Below are positions 57,885 to 64,000 of a stretch of DNA of 64,000 nucleotides, piece by piece. The notes beneath the pieces are model-generated. The model was not told the DNA's origin. It saw only the letters and a program-made list of their open reading frames with translations, and did no database searches. This DNA is from Candidatus Centipeda massiliensis. Its GTDB lineage: Bacteria > Bacillota > Negativicutes > Selenomonadales > Selenomonadaceae. The stretch lies in contig NZ_LT985757.1 of assembly GCF_900290285.1 (NCBI RefSeq), positions 106,905 to 170,904 on the forward strand, read 5' to 3'. A program made the position numbers and the translations under genes. Each line of letters starts with the position of its first letter. The first letter of the stretch is position 1.

Positions 57885-58934
57885 TCATTCTCCGTAAAAC
57901 CGCACCTCTTTGATCCAGCGATCTAGAAGAATCTCCTTTTCCGCCTTACTAAAATACGGACGATTTTTAAATAAGCTGATATTTTTCCCTGCAAACATCT
58001 GATAAGAAAGCGTCATAGGGTTCGTCATCAAAAAAAAGAAATGATGCTCTGCGAGTGCAAGCTGCGCCTCATCCGTGAGCAGCCAATCCGCAAACACCTC
58101 TGCTGCATGGATATCGCGCTTTGACGAGCGAAAGACAAGCCCAACACCATAAATGACGGCGGATGTGCCATCCACAGGATAGAGAATACGGATGGGGTAT
58201 TCGTCATGCACATAGCGCAGCGTCTCACTGAGCACGGCAATCGAAAGATCCACTTCTCCCATACCAGCCTGTCGTACAGGTGTGTGCAGATATTTGGAAT
58301 ACTGGATAATCTTCGGCTGTATTTTACGCCAAGTCTCAAAGGCGCGCTGATCCCCATACTCGGCAATCATACTGTAGAGAAGATTCGACGAAGCATCGGC
58401 GGCCATAAAGTCAGTCGTACCGATGCGGATGTCCTGCTGCTGTGCAAGCATCTGCCACGAGTTCGGCAGATCAAGATGCGTTCGCAGATAGTCCTGATTG
58501 ACGGCAAAGACGACCGGATCATACCACACGCCCGTCCAGTAACGATTGGGATGACGGAATGTGTCCGGAACCTGATCACTTTTTTCCGAGATATAGGGCA
58601 CAAGATAGCCGGCAGCGGCGGCACGATCCAAGGTCTCACGATCCATCAGAACAAGCACCGCTTTTCCATCAACAGATCCCGTGGACTGCTCCTGCAATCG
58701 CTTTAGAATTTGCTCAGATGAGAGCTGAACGAAGTTAACGCGAATATTATATTCTTTTTCATATTCCTCGGACAACGCTGCTGCAATCTCTGCCGGCAAC
58801 GATGTGTATGCCGTAAATTCCTGCATGGGATGGCGCTGCACACCGGATTTACCAGATGAGAGAAATGTTGAGCCCACAGCGATCATCGTTACGAGGAGCA
58901 CCACCGTCACAAGAACGAGCGTATAACGCTTCAT
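57885..58934 (-). CDS. Extracellular solute-binding protein, iron/polyamine type (orphan)
   Basis: 349 residues; start MKRYTLVLVTVV with AGGAGG upstream. A hydrophobic N-terminus without a lipobox cysteine acts as signal or membrane anchor. The rest is a type II periplasmic binding fold: FTAYTSLPAEIAAALSEEYEKE, YWTGVWYDPVVFAVN, TDFMAADASSNLLY, and AEVFADWLLTDEAQ. This resembles FbpA/AfuA ferric binding proteins, but ligand is unproven. No transporter genes are adjacent; it leads into rimO. Confidence 0.82.
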   Translation of the reverse strand: MKRYTLVLVTVVLLVTMIAVGSTFLSSGKSGVQRHPMQEFTAYTSLPAEIAAALSEEYEKEYNIRVNFVQLSSEQILKRLQEQSTGSVDGKAVLVLMDRETLDRAAAAGYLVPYISEKSDQVPDTFRHPNRYWTGVWYDPVVFAVNQDYLRTHLDLPNSWQMLAQQQDIRIGTTDFMAADASSNLLYSMIAEYGDQRAFETWRKIQPKIIQYSKYLHTPVRQAGMGEVDLSIAVLSETLRYVHDEYPIRILYPVDGTSAVIYGVGLVFRSSKRDIHAAEVFADWLLTDEAQLALAEHHFFFLMTNPMTLSYQMFAGKNISLFKNRPYFSKAEKEILLDRWIKEVRFYGE

Positions 58935-58994
58935 GAGACATCCTCCTAGACTTCTATCTATTATAAACAATTCCCAAAAAATCCACAAGCCATT

Positions 58995-59056
58995 TTAGGA
59001 AGCACTGATAAATTCCGCCCCATCATCTTGACGGCCCTCATTGTATCAGAGATTTT
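58995..59056. repeat. Short (about 62-65 bp) form of the dispersed repeat
   Basis: Begins TTAGGAAGCACTGATAAAT, passes ATCTTGACGG and CTCATT, and ends with TATCAGAGATT, a degraded copy of the other terminal repeat. It lacks the ~100-bp core. The junction matches the short form at 61076. Confidence 0.75.
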
Positions 59057-59085
59057 TTGACACGATGCTGCGCTGTGCAAGAAAT

Positions 59086-59120
59086 AGAAAAGATGCCTTC
59101 ACAACCGAAAGGCATCTTCA
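59086..59120 (-). terminator. Terminator of the transketolase operon
   Basis: AAGATGCCTT (59090-59099) and AAGGCATCTT (59109-59118), followed on the minus strand by a T-rich tract. Confidence 0.8.
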
Positions 59121-59130
59121 ACGTATACAG

Positions 59131-60078
59131 TTACTTTGCAAGATGTATTTTTGTCTGAGCGACAATATGCTCCGCCGTAAGTCCAAATTGCTTCAGGAGT
59201 TCGGCAGCAGGACCGGAGTGACCAAACGCATCGCGAACGCCGATGCGGTGCACCGGGACGGGATAATTCTCAGAGAGAACGGAACAGACGGCTTCACCAA
59301 GTCCGCCGATGATGTTGTGCTCCTCAACCGTCACAATTCTGCCGCATTCCTTTGCCGCTCGAATGACAAGGTCCTCATCCAGCGGTTTAATCGTCGCCAT
59401 GTTGATCACGCGTGCATGAATGCCCTCCGCCGCGAGCAGTCTGCCCGCCTCAACTGCCTCCGGAACGAGAATGCCCGTCGCAATGATCGCAGCATCCGCC
59501 CCATCCTGAAGCACCTCGCCCTTGCCAATGGAAAATTCATAGGACTCATCATGATAGACAGGCGTTGCCGCACGTCCGAAGCGGATGTAGACAGGACCGT
59601 CCATCTCGTATGCTGCGCGCACCATCTTGCGTGCCTCTACATCATCCGAGGGACACATGACCGTCATGCCCGGAATCGAGCGCATGAGGGCGAAGTCCTC
59701 ACAGCACTGATGCGATGCACCGTCCTCACCGACGGATATGCCGCCGTGTGTCGCGCAGATCTTGACATTCAGATGCGGATACCCAATGGTATTTCGTACC
59801 TGCTCGTATGCACGTCCCGCCGCAAACATGGCAAAGGTGGAGACAAAGGGGACGAGCCCCATCGTCGAGAGACCCGCACCGACATCCGTCATATTGCATT
59901 CCGCGATCCCGCAGTTAAAATGGCGCTCAGGAAACACCTTCTTAAATGTCCCCGTCTTCGTTGCGCCGGCAAGGTCGGCATCCAGAACGACAATATCCGC
60001 ATGTTCCTTGCCGAGTTCAGCGAGGGCGTTCCCGTAGCTGTCACGCGTTGCAATTTTTTTCACATCTGCCATGCTCAT
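59131..60078 (-). CDS. Transketolase, C-terminal subunit
   Basis: 315-residue half of a split transketolase: pyrimidine-binding domain with the catalytic ADLAGATKTG and FNCGIAECNMTDVGAGLS (activating Glu) plus the C-terminal domain with VEEHNIIGGLGEAVCSVL. Works as a heterotetramer with the N-terminal subunit in the pentose phosphate pathway. Overlaps it by 4 bp. A terminator follows. Confidence 0.95.
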   Translation of the reverse strand: MSMADVKKIATRDSYGNALAELGKEHADIVVLDADLAGATKTGTFKKVFPERHFNCGIAECNMTDVGAGLSTMGLVPFVSTFAMFAAGRAYEQVRNTIGYPHLNVKICATHGGISVGEDGASHQCCEDFALMRSIPGMTVMCPSDDVEARKMVRAAYEMDGPVYIRFGRAATPVYHDESYEFSIGKGEVLQDGADAAIIATGILVPEAVEAGRLLAAEGIHARVINMATIKPLDEDLVIRAAKECGRIVTVEEHNIIGGLGEAVCSVLSENYPVPVHRIGVRDAFGHSGPAAELLKQFGLTAEHIVAQTKIHLAK

Positions 60079-60926
60079 GCCTCCTCAATCGCCTGACGAA
60101 TCGCAGCAAGTTCCGAAAGCCCCTGCGCGAGTTCGTCGTCATTGGGAGCCTTGCCGTGCCAGCCGGCCTTGTTTTCCATATAGGAGATGTCCTTGCCCTT
60201 GACCGTTTTCATCAGAATAACGGTTGGTTTCCCTGTTCCCTTATGCGCATGGAATGCCTTGAATGCCTCTTCCAGAGCTGTGTAATCATAACCGTCAATC
60301 CAAAGCACCGCACAGCCAAACGCCTCGAACTTCGCGTCAATCGGTGCCGTATTCATGACATCCGCCGTTGCACCGTCAATCTGGAGACCGTTCACATCCA
60401 CCGCAATACAAAGATTGTCCAGCTTGTAGTGAGCAGAGAACATGACTGCCTCCCAGACCTGCCCCTCAGCAAGCTCGCCGTCACCGAGAAGTGTATAGAC
60501 ATTGATGTCCTTCCCGAGATATTTTGCGCCCTTCGCCATACCTGCCGCCGTCGAGATCCCCTGTCCAAGGGAACCGGTAGACATATCCACACCCGGCGTT
60601 AGATTCATATTTGGATGCCCTTGCAGACGCGAATCGAGATGACGCAGAGTCAAGAGTTCATCCACGGGGAAAAAGCCACGATTGGCAAGCGTCGCATAGA
60701 GACCGGGCGCGACGTGTCCCTTCGAGAGCACAAAGCGGTCACGGTTCGGATCCTGCGGATTTTTCGGATCAACGCGAATTTCCCTGTTATAGAGATAGGT
60801 AAAATACTCCGTCGATGAAAGTGAACCACCCGGATGCCCGCTCTTTGCCGCATGTGTGCTGCGCAAAATTCCCTCGCGCACCTTCACCGCAAAAAGCCGG
60901 AGTTCTTTCTGTTCAGCTGCCGTCAT
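60075..60926 (-). CDS. Transketolase, N-terminal subunit
   Basis: 283-residue thiamine-diphosphate-binding half: STHAAKSGHPGGSLSSTEY, LSKGHVAPGLYA, GSLGQGISTAAGMA and the GDG-N motif GDGELAEGQVWEA (with later NGLQIDG). Split transketolases are common in Firmicutes and archaea, so this is not a broken gene. First gene of the two-gene operon. Confidence 0.95.
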   Translation of the reverse strand: MTAAEQKELRLFAVKVREGILRSTHAAKSGHPGGSLSSTEYFTYLYNREIRVDPKNPQDPNRDRFVLSKGHVAPGLYATLANRGFFPVDELLTLRHLDSRLQGHPNMNLTPGVDMSTGSLGQGISTAAGMAKGAKYLGKDINVYTLLGDGELAEGQVWEAVMFSAHYKLDNLCIAVDVNGLQIDGATADVMNTAPIDAKFEAFGCAVLWIDGYDYTALEEAFKAFHAHKGTGKPTVILMKTVKGKDISYMENKAGWHGKAPNDDELAQGLSELAAIRQAIEEA

Positions 60927-61036
60927 AAAACTCCTCCTCGACCAACAAAGAAATCATTATACTGAATATATTCTACCTTTTTTTTCACAAACCTGCAAGA
61001 CACACAAGACGACATTTTTCCCAAAGGCTCCACAAT

Positions 61037-61066
61037 AAAAGGTCGCCTCGTTGAAGCGACCTTATT
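61037..61066 (-). terminator. Terminator of rnjA
   Basis: AAGGTCGC (61039-61046) and GCGACCTT (61056-61063); on the minus strand it is followed by TTTTATT. The short repeat at 61076 separates it from the rnjA stop. Confidence 0.75.
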
Positions 61067-61075
61067 ACACGCTTT

Positions 61076-61182
61076 AGAGAATCGCTGATAAAATGAAGTC
61101 CGTCAAGATGGCGTGGCTGAATTTATCAGTGCTTCCTTAGGTAAGCACTGATAACAGAACAATTTTATCAGCGATTCCTCAG
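61076..61182. repeat. Tandem short forms of the dispersed repeat
   Basis: A 65-bp unit (61076-61140) keeps both terminal repeats joined through CCGTCAAGATGGCGTGG, with the core missing. A second unit (61141-61182) has only the terminal repeats TAAGCACTGATAA and TTTTATCAGCGATTCCTCAG around 8 bp. The right end contains the rnjA stop TGA. Confidence 0.85.
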
Positions 61183-62867
61183 ATTTCCATAATAATGGGC
61201 AGGATCATCGGGCGGCGGCGCGTCTTATCGAAGAGATAGCGGCTGAGTGCATCGCGCACATTCGACTTGATCGCCGACCACTCGCGCACGTTCTCATCCT
61301 CACAGCGGTCAAGCGCCTGCTGAACACGCGCCCGCGCCTCATCCATCAGAGCCTCGGACTCGCGCACATAGACGAAGCCGCGTGAAACAATGTCGGGCCC
61401 AGAAACTACACGGTTGTTCTGCCGATCCATCGTCACAACGATGATGAGAATACCGTCCTGCGAAAGCTGACGGCGGTCGCGCAGGACAATGTTGCCCACA
61501 TCGCCGACCCCCAGACCGTCGACCATGACCATGCCAGACTGCACACGACCAACGACCTGTCCCTTCTCCTTTGTGAACTCAAGGATCTGACCATTCTCGC
61601 TGATGAAGATATTTTCCTTCGGCATGCCCAGCTCACGCGCAAGGCTCGCATGCTGCACGAGATGATGATACTCGCCGTGCACGGGCATAAAGAACTTCGG
61701 CCGAACGAGATTGTGCATGAGCTTGAGCTCTTCTCGGCTGCCATGTCCGGAGACGTGAATCCCCTTGTCGCGCCCATAGACAACATTGGCACCAAGCTTC
61801 ATCAAATTGTCGATTGTCTTTGAAACGAGCTTCTCATTGCCTGGAATCGGTGTCGCCGAGATGATAACGGTATCCCCCGGCACAATCGTGATCTTGCGGT
61901 GATCGGACGCAGCCATGCGCGAGAGTGCGGACATCGGCTCCCCCTGACTGCCCGTCGTCACGACGACGATCTGCTCCGGACGGAAATTATTGATCTCATC
62001 AATGCCGATGATTGTCCCCTCCGGGGCATTCAGATAGCCGAGTTCGAGTGAAATACCGACCACATTCTCCATGCTGCGACCAAGGACGGCGACACGGCGC
62101 TTGTATTTCACTGCGGTATCAATGACCTGCTGAATGCGATGGACATTTGAGGAGAATGTCGCAACGATGATGCGCCCGCGCACATTATGAAACGATTTGT
62201 CAAACGCCGCTCCAACCGTGCGCTCACTCGCCGTATGCCCCTCACGCTCCGCATTCGTGCTGTCTGCAAGAAGAAGGAGAACCCCCTTGTTGCCAAGATC
62301 GGAGAAGCGGCGGAAATCCGTCATCTGTCCGTCGACCGGCGTATAGTCAAGCTTGAAGTCGCCCGTGTGAACAATCATTCCCACGGGCGTCTTGATCGAA
62401 AGCCCGACTGCGTCAGGAATCGAGTGATTGACGCGGATAAAACCGACACTGAAGCAGCCGATGTTGATGATGTCCCCTGCCATCACGGAGTGCAGGTTGC
62501 TCGAATCCACTCCGTTTTCCTTCAGACGTCCCTCAAGGATGCCGAGTGTCAGCCGCGTCCCGTAGACGGGCACAGGAATCTGCTTCATCACGTACGGCAG
62601 AGCTCCAATGTGATCCTCATGTCCGTGCGTCAGGACGATTGCCTTGACCTTATCTCTGTTTTCAATCAAATAGGTAATATCGGGAATGACAAGGTCAATG
62701 CCGAGCATATCCTCCTCCGGGAACATCAGCCCGGAATCCACAACAAGAATCTCATCATCCACGCGGATGGCAGTCATGTTCTTTCCGATCTCGCCCAGAC
62801 CGCCAAGCGGTATGACCTGTACCTTCTGCACATTCTTTCCATGATTGCCACTACGATTTAACGACAA
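61179..62867 (-). CDS. rnjA: Ribonuclease J
   Basis: About 562-residue metallo-beta-lactamase/beta-CASP RNase with endo- and 5'-3' exonuclease activity in mRNA turnover and rRNA maturation. LTHGHEDHIGALPYV metal motif, VHTGDFKLD, LADSTNAEREGHT, the beta-CASP motifs and HVSGHGSREELKLM with the C-terminal FMPVHGEYHH. I prefer a TTG start (MSLNRSG) because the ATG at 62882 overlaps the ribosome site GGAGGTG itself. The TGA stop lies at the border of a short repeat. Confidence 0.95.
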   Translation of the reverse strand: MSLNRSGNHGKNVQKVQVIPLGGLGEIGKNMTAIRVDDEILVVDSGLMFPEEDMLGIDLVIPDITYLIENRDKVKAIVLTHGHEDHIGALPYVMKQIPVPVYGTRLTLGILEGRLKENGVDSSNLHSVMAGDIINIGCFSVGFIRVNHSIPDAVGLSIKTPVGMIVHTGDFKLDYTPVDGQMTDFRRFSDLGNKGVLLLLADSTNAEREGHTASERTVGAAFDKSFHNVRGRIIVATFSSNVHRIQQVIDTAVKYKRRVAVLGRSMENVVGISLELGYLNAPEGTIIGIDEINNFRPEQIVVVTTGSQGEPMSALSRMAASDHRKITIVPGDTVIISATPIPGNEKLVSKTIDNLMKLGANVVYGRDKGIHVSGHGSREELKLMHNLVRPKFFMPVHGEYHHLVQHASLARELGMPKENIFISENGQILEFTKEKGQVVGRVQSGMVMVDGLGVGDVGNIVLRDRRQLSQDGILIIVVTMDRQNNRVVSGPDIVSRGFVYVRESEALMDEARARVQQALDRCEDENVREWSAIKSNVRDALSRYLFDKTRRRPMILPIIMEI

Positions 62868-62882
62868 AAAACACACCTCCAT

Positions 62883-63088
62883 AAAATATGAGACATTTCT
62901 CCGTCCCTTTTCTCAACACTTGCTCATTCATTCGATCATGAAATCAGAATTCATCCACACGAAAATACAGCGACCGGAGGAGTCCCCTCTATCGCCGCCA
63001 GAAATACAGTTTCCACTGATCTTGCTGTAAAAACCGACCGTACAGCAATGCAGAAAACTGCAAGAAAAATGATCCGATCCATTCACTT
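62883..63088 (-). promoter_or_regulatory. Long structured leader of rnjA, no gene seen
   Basis: From the promoter at 63096-63124 the mRNA leader would be about 220 nt. It contains a perfect 8-bp hairpin TTGCTGTA/TACAGCAA (63022-63048), an adjoining TGCAG/CTGCA hairpin (63049-63062) and a G/C-rich stem near 62975-62990. No coding frame is convincing. RNase autoregulation through a 5' leader is known for other RNases; here it is inference. Confidence 0.45.
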
Positions 63089-63095
63089 GCATGTT

Positions 63096-63124
63096 ATTTT
63101 ACCATTCCAACCACGACAATGCAA
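63096..63124 (-). promoter_or_regulatory. Promoter of rnjA
   Basis: Minus strand: TTGCAT, 17 bp, TAAAAT. Well placed between the outer-membrane protein gene and rnjA. Confidence 0.6.
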
Positions 63125-63135
63125 ATAAAATTTCA

Positions 63136-63167
63136 AAAGGCACTCCCTGCACGAGCAGAGAGTGCCT
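63136..63167 (-). terminator. Terminator of the outer-membrane protein gene
   Basis: AGGCACTC (63138-63145) and GAGTGCCT (63160-63167), followed on the minus strand by TTTTG. Confidence 0.75.
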
Positions 63168-63186
63168 GAATTTGTTCCGTACGCAA

Positions 63187-63696
63187 TCAAAAGCGCATGG
63201 TAAGACCAACACCGACACCGTTTTCACGTTTACCGTGATCCGGCTTAAAATTGTGATAGTTCACATTGAGATCCAGATTTGCAATCAGAGACTTGTTCAG
63301 TCCGACCTGAGACTCGTTGAAATCCTTGCCCGCGATATAGGACGCATAGGCATTGATGCCAAGTATGGGAACGGTCGGCGTGCTGAGCGCCAGTCCGCCG
63401 TAAGCATTGCTCTCGTGCGTCAGATCCATGTTCCAACGATAGCCGCCAAGCAGACGGATATTCTGCCCGAAAACATGATACTGCATATAGACATCCTTCG
63501 GATTGCCGTATTCATCGCGGTCATTGCGTCCGACACCAACGGTGATCTCATTCGTCGCCTTGTACTCGACGTACGCTTCCTTCGTCCCGACACCAACTGC
63601 CGCGTCATGCGTGCCGAGGTGATTGATCGGCGCAGCCATCGCTGCCGAGGAGAGGGAAACGCCGAGGATCGCAGCCAGAACTGCATATTTTTTCAT
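63187..63696 (-). CDS. Small outer-membrane beta-barrel protein
   Basis: 169 residues with a Sec signal (cleavage near SSAAMA) and amphipathic strands such as AVGVGTKEAYVEYKA, ITVGVGRNDRD, YMQYHVFGQNIRLLGGYRW and a final VGVGLTMRF ending in Phe, the barrel-assembly signal. About eight strands fit an eight-stranded barrel. Specific function not recognised; similar short barrels occur widely in Negativicutes. AAGGAGGAG precedes the ATG. Its presence shows a diderm envelope. Confidence 0.85.
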   Translation of the reverse strand: MKKYAVLAAILGVSLSSAAMAAPINHLGTHDAAVGVGTKEAYVEYKATNEITVGVGRNDRDEYGNPKDVYMQYHVFGQNIRLLGGYRWNMDLTHESNAYGGLALSTPTVPILGINAYASYIAGKDFNESQVGLNKSLIANLDLNVNYHNFKPDHGKRENGVGVGLTMRF

Positions 63697-63795
63697 CGAA
63701 ACTCCTCCTTTCTCATATAAAGATATTATCCCTGCACAGCGTTTGACAAATTTTAGTACAGAATTATGGTTTGATGAATCTTTAGTCCCAACTAC

Positions 63796-63873
63796 TTAGG
63801 GAACACTGATAAATTCACCACCGCCATCTTAGTACATCTTTTTTCCCGCTTTTCGTTAGCAAATCCTCCACAT
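63796..63873. repeat. Dispersed repeat, interrupted copy
   Basis: Begins TTAGGGAACACTGATAAATT and follows copy 1 through CATCTTTTTTCCCG and AGCAAATCCTCCACAT, then stops matching at about 63873 where the IS-like sequence starts. Confidence 0.75.
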
Positions 63874-64000
63874 TGATGTTGTATAAATAAAGTTGACAAC
63901 TTCTTCGCAAGGATTTTAGATAAGGTCAAAGAGGAGAAGGAGAGGTCAAAATGGCAGCAAACAGGCAATACGATGACGAATTTAAGGTGCAGGCAATCAA
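63874..64000 (+). mobile_element. IS3-family-like insertion sequence, left end (cut by window edge)
   Basis: The sequence switches from the dispersed repeat to TGATGTTGTATAAATAAAG at about 63874. A TTGACA (63893-63898) and a transposase start follow. The exact IS end cannot be fixed without the right end. Confidence 0.65.
63951..64000 (+). CDS. IS3-family transposase OrfA-like protein (first 16 residues)
   Basis: AAGGAGAGG precedes an ATG at 63951; the visible start MAANRQYDDEFKVQAI resembles the N-terminus of the helix-turn-helix OrfA of IS3 and related elements (basic, then Tyr/Phe-x-x-Glu-Phe-Lys). Only 50 bp are in view, so the family is provisional. Confidence 0.65.
   Translation, partial: MAANRQYDDEFKVQAI

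Noticed and set aside
56685..57926. 413-codon plus-strand open frame
   Set aside because: Antisense to rimO, which has complete radical-SAM and TRAM motifs.
60075..60078. Transketolase split as a frameshift
   Set aside because: Two-gene transketolase with a 4-bp overlap is a normal arrangement in Firmicutes.

Overview
The window looks like a chromosomal segment from a diderm Firmicute of the class Negativicutes, most like Selenomonas or a close relative. Genes typical of low-GC Gram-positives (mutS2, addAB, rnjA, rbgA, split transketolase, DHH pyrophosphatase, Rrf2) sit beside outer-membrane genes (a TonB-receptor remnant and a small beta-barrel protein). This taxonomic reading is inference; no rRNA gene is present. 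No tRNA, rRNA or CRISPR array was seen.

Layout. (1) 1-12.8 kb, minus strand: a housekeeping run from smc through ftsY, a NUDIX hydrolase, an M50 protease, scpA, scpB, a U32 protease-family protein and mutS2, then the N-terminal part of a class A penicillin-binding protein cut by the window edge. (2) 12.8-16.4 kb: fba, an orphan metal-binding lipoprotein with a clear promoter and operator-like repeat, tadA with a small unknown gene, and a HIT protein. (3) 16.4-21.2 kb: an iron or metallophore region showing decay: a TonB-receptor 3' fragment fused to a repeat element, a DUF364 gene, and a FecCD-type ABC operon whose binding-protein gene is frameshifted at a C7 tract and whose ATPase has an altered Walker A motif. 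(4) 21.2-37.7 kb, minus: a tight seven-gene DNA-repair operon pcrA-ligA-deoC-sbcD-sbcC-addB-addA. (5) 37.8-44.4 kb, minus: a CBS-type pyrophosphatase, then rbgA-rnhB-(FliK-like)-(FlhB-like)-yraN, the order known from the Bacillus ylqF-rnhB-ylqG-ylqH region. (6) 44.7-48.9 kb, plus: lysC with an internal beta-subunit start, an aminotransferase, rplM-rpsI and an Rrf2 regulator. (7) 48.9-60.9 kb, minus: two DUF445 membrane proteins with galU, a tartrate/D-malate dehydrogenase, an exported repeat protein and an exported partner behind rimO-pncC, a solute-binding protein, and transketolase halves. (8) 61-64 kb: rnjA with a long structured leader, an outer-membrane protein, and the start of an IS3-like element.

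The most unusual signal is a dispersed non-coding repeat family: three complete copies of about 155-167 bp, one nearly complete copy, two short forms of about 65 bp (one followed by a TIR-only remnant), and one copy interrupted by the IS. Copies have imperfect terminal inverted repeats ending YTNAGGAA and internal hairpins whose stems vary in a compensatory way. Four copies abut the 3' end of a minus-strand gene so closely that the repeat end overlaps or supplies the stop codon (addA, rnhB, the repeat protein, rnjA). It behaves like a MITE with structural constraint and a preference for gene ends.
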